From Limonium bicolor (lineage: Eukaryota; Streptophyta; Magnoliopsida; Caryophyllales; Plumbaginaceae): a stretch of DNA of 64,000 nt. The stretch's first letter is position 1; every line of letters starts with the position of its first letter. A program made the position numbers and the translations under genes. The stretch covers positions 366,394,831 through 366,458,830 of the forward strand of contig CM041778.1 of NCBI GenBank assembly GCA_023374045.1, given 5' to 3'. The notes under the pieces are model-generated. The model searched no databases. It was not told the origin of the DNA and saw only the letters and a list, made by a program, of their open reading frames with translations. This document shows, one piece after another, positions 23,555-36,076 of the stretch.

Positions 23555-26500
23555 TGTAACACCCCGTCCTAAGCCAATCGTAGATATCGCAGACTTATAA
23601 ACTTAATCACAATCGTCGCAGCGGAATAAACTAACACCGGGACCTTGCGACGGTCTGATCAATAGAATATACTGAACTTAAATACTTACAATGCTTATCC
23701 AAAAGAATACACACTATATCCAAAACATCCACCAACCGAGTTCATAGTTTCTCGAGCAACAGCATAAACTACCATAAGTCTTAATACCAGTAGACGGGTG
23801 CACAGGCGTAACCTACTCAAAATAGAAGTTCCACCTAAGTCTACCCGCTCCTACTCTCATGGTGACTCTTCATGGGCAGCTTACCTGCAAAAGTAAAAAC
23901 AGACCCCAAAGGGGGTCAGCAAGAATGCTGGTACGACCCTCTCGTGGCCCCCAAGCTAACGGGGCTACGACGACTAATTGTCGATAGCATGGAAGTTGAT
24001 TAGAAACACAATCATAATATGAAGTGCATTAAAACAACAAACCACAGATGAACAAACATAGTTCACACACAATTGAACGACTTAAAGCGTTCTCTTAATA
24101 AGTGAGTTAGTAAGTAAACTCATTAAGTTCCAATTCCACTTATCCTCAGTCCATCCTTATCTTAATCTCAGTATACAAACCGTTCTTTAAATAGAAATGG
24201 TCGTATCTTATCTCAATGTTTACTTTGTCGGGTCAAAAGCAACCCTAGCCAATGAGCTATTAACTCCATTGGTTGAATAAACAACTTATCTTATAATTTA
24301 GGATTTAGGTGATTCTACCGCACCATCTTAATGCCTCCTACCTTGGACTAGAAATCCAATGTAGCTGAGCCGACATTCGACCCTAGGAAACAAGTCCGAA
24401 GACAAGTCCTTAAGCGGAAGTCGGATCTGATTCAGATACCGACCCCTTTCCTTAGCATGCATGACCGGAGTCAGTCCGGGGTTCCTCACTCCCCCCTTAG
24501 TTCCAGTTAGTGAATACCTTACAAACCACGTGTTAGTTAAACCTTAACGGGTATTAACCAACAGTTACCAACATACAATTCCTCTTCTTAATTCAATAAG
24601 TACTAAGCTTAGTTAGTAGCTAAACTCAAGTCTCGCGGGTTAGTGTAAAGAAAACACATTCACAACTAGAACAATAAAAACCGGTTGCATGCTTTATCTT
24701 GTTTAGTCATAGCAAATAAACAGATAGCACGCAAGCCGAGGGACACCTGTTAGCAGGCAGGTCACAAGAAAGATTGTACCGTTCACCGTCGATTGACCCG
24801 GTTGTTTGATCTCCTCCGGTTCCAAACTTAAAATCCGAAATGTTCATCCAACTTAGATTATTAATTGCTTACACATTACTTAATCTTTAACTTACTTAAC
24901 CCTTAATGAGTCCCCACTTAACACCTCTTAAGTTCTTACAACTTAATCTTATAAGCTTAACCTTAACGTTTTAAGCTTAAACAAAACTAATCCTTTAGGT
25001 CCTTATCTTCCTAACCATCATTACCCTCTTAATGGCATACCATAACCAAATTAACATCTTTAGAATTTAAAGTTTTTTTATAAGTTTTGGGTCGACCGAC
25101 CTTACTGACCGACCTTACCCAAGGTCGGTCCATTCCAGAACATATTACCGTTTGAAAATTTTACCCCGACCGACCTTGCAAGTTCGGTCCACAAGGTCGG
25201 TCCATTCCAGAAACAATTCCCGTACAAAATTTTAGGCATGACCGACCTTGCAAGTCCGATCCCAAGGTCGGTCCATTCCAGAGACTCAATCCGTACACAA
25301 AATACACGCCCGACCGACCTTGCAAGTCCGGTCCCCAAGGTCGGTCCATTCCAGAAACTTTTCTGGCCGGGTAAACTGGGCTAGACCGACCTTGCAAGTC
25401 CGGTCCCCAAGGTCGGTCTGCCCCAGACCTTTGTTTTTAATTGCCCATTTGACTCCAAACTTAACCCTATATATCCTAGTATGTTCTAACCTCATTTGGG
25501 CACTTCAACACACCTTTAGCCATCCACTAAACTCCTTAAATCACTCACCAAAATTCACTTTAGCCATTAAGCATTTTCTTGTAAAAATGTTAACACTTGT
25601 AATGTTTTTCACTAGGTTTCTAAGTGGTGTTTCATACCTATAATAGCCACTATGCCAAAATGTTTTATCACCACTATAACATCATCTCCCAAGCATCTTT
25701 CACCATCTAAAATTCTTTTATGCAACTACTTGAAGTTCCTTCACAAGTTTATACCTCCTCCATACAACACCTTGTTTTCTCATTGTTTATCAAAATTGCA
25801 TAACTCTTAACACAATCCCAAAATGACTTTGGTGTATCCCAAAAACACTCATTTGATTCCTAATTCCTCCTTGATAATGCCTAAGTCATTCTAATTCTCA
25901 AGGACACCTTAAACTCACTCTTTTTCATCAAAACGACTCCTAAAGTTTTCTAGCACTTCCTTAGTCATAATATCCCCTTAGAACATCTTAACATCAAGTT
26001 TCTTCACCAAATTTTTGACATAGGTTCCCTAGTATATTGTTACACCCAAACACTTAGTTTTTCACTATCAAACAACCATGAACACTTCAATTCTCATTAC
26101 ACCATCTTAACACACAATATACACCCAAACTACACTACATCACAATATAGTGCATCAATTTAAATTGCTTGGCACTTAGGCCCTTAAATGACTTGGCTCT
26201 TAGGCCCTTAAATGCATAAATCTTAAACACTGAATTTCCTCAATATATATAGCCTTTGACTTGCAAATACACACAACAAGGCTCTCATTGTAATATAAAT
26301 GTTCTTATAATTCACCTTGGCATTGCTTAACTATCTCCTTTCTCATTTGCTCCTTAGTCACAAGTTCTCATTATAAAAATGTTCTTTCTCCTAAGTTTGA
26401 TAAACCCTTACCTAATGTAAACTCTACACTAAACTTGTCATATATCTAAATCCCATCCCTTAAACAATAAAACACCTTAAGGTAAGCAATTTACCTTGTC

Positions 26501-27792
26501 CTTCTACAAGCTCCACCAACTTTCCTCCTTAGATTTTTCCTTGGACAATCTCGGTCACCAACCAAATTCTCCTTGCCAATGTTCTAATCAATATGCAATG
26601 ATTCTAATGAGTGCTAGACAATGTACTAACCTTAAGGAGCAAACCCTAGGTTAAAAATGTGTTTTAAGGTATTTAAATGAGTATTTTACCTTGAAGTCTT
26701 AAGGTAGGCTTGGATATGAATCAACAAGGACCTCCTCTATCCCTTGGAGAATAGAAAACAAGCTAGAACAAGGCATAAAATGAAGCCCCTTGAGTAGAAA
26801 TTTTCGGTAATGGAGAAGAAATGGTGGAAACCTAGTTTTTCTTACATATTCTTTACCTTAAGAGAATTGAGAAGCTAATGAGCTCCTCAAGCTTGTGTTT
26901 CCTCCTCTAATGGCGGTTTGCCTTGGCACCAAAATGAAGCTCTTGGAGATTTGAAAGGATAGAAAGAAAGAGCTTGAGCTAACTAAGAAGAATATGCTTG
27001 GTTTTGATTTTGGAGCTAAGATGAATGTTTGGCAAGCAAGTGAAGAGGAAGCTAGCATGGGGTTGTCTTCTACGTGAATGAAGAAGAAAGAGAGCCAGAG
27101 AAATCGGTGAGGGAGATGAAGAATGAAGAAAGGAGGAGAGAGGTAAGTAAATAAGAGATATTTGTTTCTAAAAGTAAATAGTAACTACTTACTTTTTCCT
27201 TCTTATTTTATAAACTAACTTACTCATATGGTGACTCATCCCCTTAGAAACCGGCCCCCTTATTTAATTAAGGTTATTCATGGCCTTGTTTGACCATTTA
27301 ATTAGACTTAATTGACTAAAGACTAAACTAGGCACTATTTAGTTACTATTCACAAACTAGTGCACATATTTGTGAAATTTTTTATTTCCCATTGATTTAG
27401 ACTTCCTAATGTGATACTAAGTAGTACACAAGTTAATTAAGGAGTAATAATGGGAATTTAGCAACTTAAAACCCCTTTCTAAGACAATTTTTCAAAAATG
27501 TGCTTTAAGAGTCCTTAAAGCACAATTTGTGTTTTAACTTTTTTTTAGCTTGGTTTTCTTTGGTAATTGATTTAACATGACCATTAGGATATTACTAAGG
27601 TCTAAGAATGATATTTGGGTGCTCACCCAAGTTACTCCAAGCTTAGAGTACATTTTTGCCTAAATTGTTCTTATGGTGTTTCCATGTGTTTTCTTCGGTT
27701 TAAATTGTTTCCTAACGTTTCCCAGGCATTATTTAGCCTTATTATATCTTAGTTTATCACCTAAACACCATATCTAGGTTTGGGGTATTTCA
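23555..27792. mobile_element. Long LTR-like element B (inserted in A)
   Basis: 4,238 bp, TGTAACACCCCG...GGGGTATTTCA. Flanking pentamers are CTATC (23550-23554) and TTATC (27793-27797). Sequence of A (the 'TTATCTCA' tract) resumes directly after it, which proves the nesting. It contains the 72-bp palindromic array at 25090-25435. On the minus strand a CT-rich leader near 27060-27130 precedes a short ORF (27058-26858), an arrangement shared with A. No retroviral genes, primer site or paired LTR, so probably a solo LTR. Confidence 0.8.
25090..25435. repeat. GC-rich palindromic tandem array in element B, period about 72 bp
   Basis: Five units near 25093, 25168, 25240, 25313 and 25383. Each has GACCGACCTTGCAAG, then TCCGGTCCC and AAGGTCGGTCC, a spacer starting 'ATTCCAGAAAC' and, in the first three units, an 'AAAATTTT' block. 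ORFs across it on both strands (25102-25338, 25161-25397, 25248-25643) exist only because the 72-bp unit is a multiple of three and lacks stops. Confidence 0.85.
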
Positions 27793-28864
27793 TTATCTCA
27801 AATCTTATCTCAGTTCTTATCTCAATTAAGTCAACCGTTCTTTAATTAGAATGGTTGTTCCTTAATTCATTGTTTATCTTGTCGGGCCAAGTAACCCTAA
27901 CCAATGAGTTATCAGCTTCATTGGTTTACATAAACAATATTTGTTAGAATTAGTTGGGATTTAGGTAGATCCCACCACACCATCTCAGTATGCCTCCCTC
28001 CCAAAACAAGAAGTCCAAGGAGGTCGAGTCTATATGTCGACCCTAGGCGACGAGTCCGAAGACAAGTCAAATTTGGAAGTCGGAACCTGATAAGAATACC
28101 GACCTCCCCCAATACACATGTGCTGGTACCATTCCGGATTCCTCACTCCCTCCAAGTTCTAATTAGTAGAAGTCTCAAAGTCAATGTTTGTTAGTTAACC
28201 TCTTTCGGTTACTAAGAAAACAATATTTGGGAGTGTTCCTTATTCTCACACAATTCTTTACTAAACATTGTTAGTAAGTTCTCACGGTAAGTTGTGTTAG
28301 TGCATCACAATCACACAACAAACATAATATTCTGGTTGCATGCTTTATCTTGTTTAGTCGGCACACATAAACAGTTAGCACACAAGCCGAGGGACACCTC
28401 GTTAGCAAGCAGGCTACAAGAAAACCATACCGTACACCGTCGGTTGTTCGGTTGCTTACTCTTTTCCGGAGTCCTAATACTCAAGTCCTAAAACATTCAT
28501 TCAATTTACGTTGTTAATTACTTTCAATCAACCTAACTTACTTAGCCACTAACAATCTCCATCTAACAACCACTAAGTTCTTATAAACTTAACCTTAAAC
28601 ACTTAAAACCATTTTACTTAACTTAATCTCTTAGTCCTTATATGGTTATCTTTCTAATCATCATCACTCTTCTAATGGTGGACCACTAAGTCATTGTAAT
28701 TTAAACTTAATCATATAAGTTAATCACTTCTTATTATACCTCATACTTGTTCACACCTCTAATGACCATAAAATTCCACCAAACAACTCTTAACAACCTT
28801 ATAATAGCATTACCCAACAAGCCCCCTTCATTTACCACCTAAAAAAACACATTTTCTTTGTAAA

Positions 28865-29060
28865 ATCGCCTGGTCCGGGACATGGTCCGGACCTAAGGTC
28901 CCGGACCAATGTGTCTGATTACTCTCGGTTACATTTTATGGGGTGGTCCGGGTCTTTGTACCTAGCCTAGGTCCCGGACCACCTCTGAAGCAGATTCTTG
29001 GCTGGTTTTTGGTGCTGGTCCGGGACTTTATCCAAGGACCAAGTCCCGGACCACACTTTA
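28865..29060. repeat. GC-rich palindromic tandem array in element A
   Basis: Three units near 28872, 28943 and 29016 (spacing about 72 bp) of the form TGGTCCGGGAC ... AAGGTCCCGGACCA. It occupies the place in A that corresponds to the GACCGACC array of B, but has a different palindrome core. Confidence 0.8.
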
Positions 29061-32000
29061 AACTGTTAAATTTTACAGTTTTGAACTTCATTCTCCACTT
29101 GTTCCTTTGTCCAATCTTCTTCTAATCTTTCCCCATGTATTCACACATGTTCTAACACCATTTTAGCACTTTAAATCCTCCTAACTCATGGATCAACTCA
29201 CCTCCAAATTCCTTGATCATTTACTCAAGTTCTTACTAAATTCTTAACACTTATAACTTAATTCCTTACACTTCCAACATGTAAATTTTGCATAAGACTC
29301 CAACTAACCAAAGTGTTTCCTTTCAACCAATATAACCACTCCTCAAACATCATTATTCATCCATCTTTCCTTTCCTAAACCTCCCAATGTTATCTTGCAT
29401 CTCCATGCACAAATTTCTCTCCTTTCCATTTGTTACTCATCACTCCTAAACTTGAACATACTTATACATTTCTTCCCATCCTCTTAACACCTTAATATTG
29501 TTCTTCATTTACCTTGACCATGCTACACCCTCCTTAGACATTTCCATCTCCTTTACTCAATTTACTCACCATTCTCATGATCATACACTCTTATACATTC
29601 CTAGTCATCCCCTTGACAACTTATTACATTCTCTTATAGTTTTTCACCTCCATCACCCAAGTCCACTCATTACCATCCAAACTATAACCTTATTAATCCA
29701 CTACTAGCATCTTCACCACTTACACAAGCTACCTAAAAATTCACGTTGTTGTATTCTCTAGTTCATACCTAAATCATCTTAAAACATTATACATCATTTC
29801 CTCCAGATTTTTGCTCAAGTCTTATCATTCCTCATACCATGATTTTGGTGTGTTTAATACACCCACCAATCCTCTAATTCCTCCCAGATAACTCTAGGTC
29901 ATTCCAATCCTCAAGAACACCTTTGTTAACTCATTTCCACTCAAATTTCTTTTAATGATTCTTAGGAAATCCTAGGTCATATTAATTCACAACCACCACT
30001 TAAACACTTTGTTTTCTACTCAAATTTCGTCATAGCTCCTCTAGTATATTATCATGCCCATATGCATAGTTTTTCTCACAAATCAACACACACATAGTAA
30101 ATCTATTTCTCATCATAGGCCCTTAGGCCCTTAAATGACTTAAACTTAAACACTGAATTTCCCACATAATAAAAGCCTTCAACCTGCAAATACACACATC
30201 AATGCTCCCATAGCAATATAAGTGTTCTTACATTCCATCTTATGCTTAACTTACTAACTCATTTCCATTGGCTCCTTAGTCACAAGTTCACAAGCTTGTT
30301 TAAATTCTTTTTCCTAGGTTACATAACCCATTACATAATGTAAGCTTTAAGCTACATTAGTACTTATCTAAACCTCATCCCTTAAAACCTTAAACGACCA
30401 TTAGGTAAAACATTTACCTTGTTTTCCAAGCTTTTCACACTTTTCTCCTTGGATTTACTTGCTTGACTTTCGGCAATGAACTTTAATTCCCTTTCCAATG
30501 TTCTAATTCACATTCAAATAATCTAATGAGCACTAAGCAATATTCCCAAACTCATAGAACTCATTCTTAGGCTAAAATGTGTGTTTTAAAGCTTAAAAGT
30601 GGATGATTACCTTTGAAGTCTCAAGATAGACTTGGGTATGAATCAAAGAGGACCTCCACTAGTACTTAGTGATCAAAACAAGCTATTTCAAGGAGTAAAA
30701 CAAAACCCCCATGAGAAAGAAATTTTTGGACATGAAGAAAAATGAAGGAAAGTTGATTTTTCTTTCACTTTCATTACCTTGGATGAATGGAGAACCAAAA
30801 GAGCTCTTCAAACTTGATTTTCCTCCATCAATGGAGTTTTCTCATGGCACAAAACTTGAGCTTTGAAGGATTTGAAAAGATAGAAATGAAGGTCTTGCTC
30901 CAACTAAGAATAATTTATGCTCACTTTTGGATTTGGAGCTAAAATGAGTATTTGGTGAACAATTGAAGGTGGTGGTGCCATGGATGGAGCTCTCACGGTT
31001 TTGGAGCAGAGAAGGGGAAGGAAAAACGGTGGAGGAAGAAGAAATGAAGAGAGAGAAGAAAAAGGTAGGCTTAAGTGAAGATATTTGGTATTAAAAAGCA
31101 AATAGTATATTTTCCTCATTTCCTTAAGTTGCTTGCACATGTGGTGAGTCAACAGCCTTAAAACCGTCCCCACCCCCCCTTTATAGATAAGATATTTATG
31201 GTCTTTGTTGACCAATTAATTAAGCTAAGTTGACTAAAGCTTAATTTGGGCACTATTTGGTTACTATTCACAATTAGTGCACATATTTGTGTAATTTTTG
31301 GTTTCCCATTGATTTAGGCTTCCTAATGTGATACTAATTAGTACAAATGTTGATTAAGGTGTAATCATGGGCATTTAGCCACTCAAAACCCATTTCTAAG
31401 ACAATTTTTCAAAAATATGCTTTAAGAGTCCTTAAAGCATAATTTGTGTTTAAGCTTGTTTTTGAACTTGGTTTTCTTTGGTAATTGATTTAACATGTTC
31501 ATTATCATGTTAATAAGGTCTTATAATGATATTTTGGTGCTAATCAAAGTTACTCCAAGCTTAGAGCACATTTTTGCTTAAATTGCCCTTATGGCGTTTT
31601 CTTGTGTTTTCCTTGGTTTAAATTGTCTACCAATGTTTCTAAGGCATGTTTTAGCCTTATTACATCATAACTTGATGTTTACATAGCATACTTAGGTTTG
31701 GGGTATTTCAGACGACTTCTAGGAATTGTGTAAGACCTATAAGGAAACTAAACGAAAACATATTCTCCATAACCTAAGAGAAGATCTTAGGTAAATTGAT
31801 TAAGTGACTTAATCACATGGCAGAATTGGTATATGATGAGGGGGAAATCCAGGGTAGTCTACGGACTAGCTAGTTGCGCAGTGTGATCACCATAGAGAAC
31901 TTCCAAATTTGGGGTCCACTCATTGAGGAAATCCGACGAACCAGACATGATCGTTGGTCAAAAGGTACTGTTGTTAGTACACGGCTAAGGCCTCATGGGA

Positions 32001-32274
32001 CGCCTTTATTAGGCAGAGAGGAAGTCCAAAGATCTTCGAATTGTTGGTCATAGGGCACTACTGTTGGTGCACATAGGATGACTATCCAAATTTAATAAAG
32101 ATTATAAGTGATAAAGGGGATTTTTCTAACATGACACCCACTATAAGATAAAGAGTAATTGTAAAAACGGGTGAGCCTATGAGTATCAGATATATCGTAG
32201 TGCAAGATTTCAATATCCCTTATAACATGGTTAACAAACAATAGCCTCGAAGGCCGAGTAATGAGATCTGTTCA

Positions 32275-33648
32275 TATTATAGAATATATAAACAACAATG
32301 CAAAGTGCTAAATGTGGGCAAGTGTACCCAATCGTAGTAGTAATAAGAGTGTCGTTCCACTAGGTAATCGATTATCTATCTCCCTAGTTTTGGTAAATGG
32401 TAAAGAAACGGTAATTAAAGGGGGTTTAGTAGGCGGCAAGCTCAGTGATTCAATTCAAGAAATTAGCAAGATAAACAAGGAAATTAAAATTTTGTTTTAA
32501 TGAATTGGAAGGGAATGCACCCTAGGATGGTTATTATCACCTAACCTCACCCCACCCACTTCACTCAAGTTGTCTATTAGGACTAGCGTAATGACTTCCA
32601 AATCATGGAAAGTCAAATCTTACTTAGATAATTCCAACTCTTTAATCAAGTAGAATTCGTATCACTAAGTAGCATTAATCTCAACTTCACAATAATAGCC
32701 CTAAATTCATTAACTAATCAAGATAGCACAATTTAGGGTTCATCTCTCTCTCTTTTGGTCACAATCTTCACACAAACTCACATATTGTTGAAAACCTCCA
32801 TAAATGCCATAAATGATCAAGTTATAACATTAAATAAGTAAGAGAGAGAAAACAACTATCATAAATGAAGTGTGGGTTTACAAGCTAGCTTGGGGGATTT
32901 AGGATTAAATCTCCATTTCAAAGTGCAATAGAGGACTACTCAAGCATCATAAAGAGAAAATAGACAAGAGAGTGAGAAAATCCATGGAAATGAGATGAGA
33001 AGAGCTCCAATGGTGATGGGGATTCTCCTCCTCCTTTCTCTTATCTTCTTGCTCCAAGGTAAGCCTTTTCTCTCTCTCTCTTTTCTCTTATGTGGTCGAG
33101 GGCTCTCTAAAGTTAGTGAAAAGATGCCAAGTTTCCTCTTTTAAAACACACTGTCTGGGCAAATTTGCGACTGACTGACCCAGACTGAGTCGCTCCCGTG
33201 GGTCGGTCGGCCTCTGGTAGGGATGGCACGTGAAGCACTTAAGTCACGACCAACCCACATCCAACCCACGCTCTGGGTTGGTAGATTCCAGTAATTGGGC
33301 TTGTGGAGATCACATCTGATCGACCTAGTCTGGGTCGGTCCCATGGGTAGGCCTTGTTCCAAGGTTTGCTCCAACTTACGCGAGGCTAGAATATTCATCG
33401 TGGCTCGGAATTACTCCCTGTTTGTGGCATTTGAAATCTTGAGAGATGAGGAATCTGTTGATGCGCTCTAATAGCTCTAAAAAAACCCAAAATTATGCTC
33501 AAAATGAGCTTTTACCTATCAATAGACTAAAATATATAAGTTCACAATTAATCATAAAAATACTCTATTAAGTGGTGAAATAGGTCATGAACGCACTAAA
33601 ATAGTGGTGAATAAAGAACCTAAATTCACGTAGTTTCACCACTTATCA
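32275..33648 (-). mobile_element. Solo Athila-like LTR (F)
   Basis: 1,374 bp related along its length to the G LTRs: 'GGGCAAGTG.ACCCAA' near 32317, the 'AAATCATGG' block near 32601, and the end 'CACCACTTATCA'. A perfect 5-bp duplication GTTCA flanks it (32270-32274, 33649-33653). The first base pair is TA instead of TG. It has palindromic GACTGACTGACC / GGTCGGTCGG blocks at 33165-33350. No internal region, so it is the product of LTR-LTR recombination. Confidence 0.85.
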
Positions 33649-34105
33649 GTTCACAAGAAAGAGACTCTCATTTTTTTTCAAGGTATTTATTCGTTTATTG
33701 TTAAGTGGATAATCCATCTATGGATTGGTGTGATTATTATTGGTTGGACTACTATGTGTTTAAATTCTAGCATTTACAGTTTTAATATATACTTGTAAAC
33801 CGGGACAGCATGAAATGAATTACATGTCAAGATGGTTAAATGACTTAAGTGATCTAAAGAATCTAGGATTCTTACTTTAGCATATTCAACATTTTGGTGA
33901 GCCTATACGACAATATATTATAGCAGCATGATCGAGATGCAAAGCTGGAGTGCGGGACTTTTGGGTAGATGATGTTTGCTAGTTGGATTATTGCACTCTT
34001 AGACTTGTACTACAAACTATGGTTGTATACTTTGGGATTTGTTTAGATGCTCACTTGTCTATGTATTTGGATTTTGGTATTTGATTATGTATATATTAGT
34101 GGTGG

Positions 34106-34693
34106 TGTAAATGTATGTGTTCTACAAACTAATAATTTTTGATGTGGCACACTAGTGGAGCGTCAGCCTTACACTAAGCAGGAGTGTTTTATTGAATTTG
34201 TGGGATTAACAAATTATTGTCACGGCATACTTGTGTAAATAATATCCTGGATAAATAAGGTTGTTAAGACATCTATTAGCGAATACGGTATTCACATTGT
34301 GCTTTGGCTTAAGTAAACAAGTATTCTAGGCTTATTAATCCACTAAACGAGTTTTTCTAGGATTGTTAAGATTACCTTTCTTATTCTGTATATAAGGTCA
34401 TATAGGTTGGTTATACGGGTATCATTTTTCCGCTGAACATTTGAAGCGAGGCACATTTTACCCTAGAAAAGATAGAGAGCTTTTTCGTTTGATTGTTTGT
34501 GTTTAGTCTAAGGTGTTAGACTTGAGTGTGATTGTTCAAAGTGTTGAACAGATCAGGTGAGGAGTTTTTCAAGCTATTAATAAAAGTTTAGTAGCTGAGT
34601 TTTCTTCAATAATGTTGTTTCTCTTATCTCGTATATTGTCACATAGTCCAGTCTAGTACTGAGCTATCTGGGTTGATATATCACAAACTTACA
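34106..34693 (+). repeat. 5' LTR of element E
   Basis: TGTAAATGTATGTG...ACTTACA. Partner at 42417-43005 with scattered substitutions only. Confidence 0.9.
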
Positions 34694-34695
34694 AG

Positions 34696-34707
34696 TGGTA
34701 TCAGAGC
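34696..34707 (+). other. tRNA-iMet primer-binding site of element E
   Basis: TGGTATCAGAGC two bases after the 5' LTR, the standard copia primer site. Confidence 0.9.
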
Positions 34708-35321
34708 AGGTTTACCTTATAACGAGGCCGATGTTTCAAGGTTGATCGTGAGAATGAGTTCGTACAATGTTAAAGCGCCCAGCCTGACAAAATTGAACTA
34801 CTCAATATAATGTGAGCAAATGGAAGCTCAACTCATGTCGGTAGATTACAAAGTCTGGAAAGTCATCACCAAGGGAGACTTTAAGCCAAATTTTACAGTC
34901 GAAGGACCTCAATAAGACAAGTTTGAGGAACAGTGGACTGAGGATGATAAGAAATTGCTTAGTAAAAATAAGCAAGCTTTGCGAATATTGGTGTCATCTC
35001 TGTCTGATGAAGATCAAGGAAGGGTTCTAGGAATTCAAACCGCTAAAGGAGTTTGGGATTTTCTCAAGATTTCTTATCAAGGAACTAAATCTTCGTAAGG
35101 TTAAAGAAAAACAATTTAAAGGGGAATTCAATAACTTCAAGATGTCTGAAGGGAAGAGCCTTGCCTCAACAATTGAGAGATTCAATCAAGTTTTAATGGT
35201 GATTAAAACTGTAGGAGCTTCTCTCACAAATGAAAGATTTAGGGACACTCTCACCAAGGACTTGTTGAATTATATGTCAATGTTGGAGAAAATTAACAAA
35301 GTATCTTCAATATCTTTCGAG

Positions 35322-35611
35322 GAAATCTAGAGAATGAAGAAGACACGTAAAGCATGTTCCTTGTTCGCAAGTTAGGATTGAAAAATTACCGTGAGTGAAG
35401 AAACCTGGAAGAGAGGCGCAAAGCATATGTTCCTTGTTCGCTAGTTTAGGGTTACAAAATTACCGTGAAATCTAGAGAATGAAGAAGACGCATAAAGCAT
35501 GTTCCTTGTTCGCAAGTTAGGATTGAAAAATTATCGTGAGTGAAGAAACCTGGAAGAGAGGCGCTAAACATATGTTCCTTGTTTGCTAGTTTAGGGTTGC
35601 AAAAAATCACC
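35322..35611. repeat. 145-bp tandem duplication
   Basis: GAAATCTAGAGAATGAAG starts at 35322 and again at 35467, with the intervening 145 bp repeated at a few substitutions. Each unit itself contains two related blocks around 'ATGTTCCTTGTTCGC', so it is a two-level repeat. Confidence 0.8.
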
Positions 35612-36076
35612 ATGTAAGAAGATATTTAAAGAGACTAAAGAGAGGCGTGAGTTTTTTAGCCAAAAATTAAAATTCTCGCTTAGACTATAAATGGCGGTTC
35701 TGTAGAAAACCGTCATTTATACTCAGTGGCGCGATACTATAAATGACAGTTCACCCAAAACCGTCATATATAGTTTGTGGCATAACTGAGTATAAATGAC
35801 AGTTCCCATCAGTGACACGATACTATAAGTGACGGTTCACCTAGAACCGTCATATATAGTCCCTGAAGTGACTGAGTATAAATGACGGTGCTCCCACAAC
35901 CGTCATTTATACTAAGGGCATGATAATATAAATAAGAATTCACCCAGAGCCGTTAATTTTTATAGTCAATATAAATGATAGTTCTAGGTGAACCGTCATT
36001 TATAATCAGTATAAATGATGGTTTGTAAATAACCGTGGCTTAAAGTTTGTGGTTTAAAACATATTTTCCAGTAGTG
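35322..36076. mobile_element. CACTA element remnant inside gag of E
   Basis: The right end, read inward, is CACTACTGGAAAATATG, a CACTA terminus. The body from 35690 repeats 'AACCGTCATTTATA' / 'TATAAATGACGGTT' in both orientations, as in the CACTA element at 6459-7516. The left terminus is not recognisable, so it is truncated or rearranged; the left edge is placed where gag homology stops. Confidence 0.6.

Larger units (their letters stand above)
22863..31710. mobile_element. Long LTR-like element A (inserted in C)
   Basis: Ends TGTAACACTCC and GGGGTATTTCA with a perfect 5-bp duplication GACGA (22858-22862, 31711-31715). With element B removed it is about 4.6 kb and collinear with B along its length: the '...GGGGGTCAGCA' block near 23240, the tract with 'AAGCCGAGGGACACC' near 28385, and the terminal 500 bp. 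On the minus strand a TATA-like TATAAAG near 31190 precedes a CT-rich leader near 31060, which may be the promoter side (inference). No gag-pol found. Likely a solo LTR of a chromovirus-like (Tekay/Del type) family with very long LTRs. Confidence 0.75.

Noticed and set aside
25102..25643. Overlapping ORFs on both strands over the palindromic array in element B
   Set aside because: They arise from a 72-bp unit (24 codons) without stops; the protein repeats merely mirror the DNA repeat and the ORFs overlap on both strands.
30904..31215. 103-codon minus-strand ORF in element A
   Set aside because: Counterpart region in B keeps position but not reading frame or sequence; likely leader of the LTR, not a gene.
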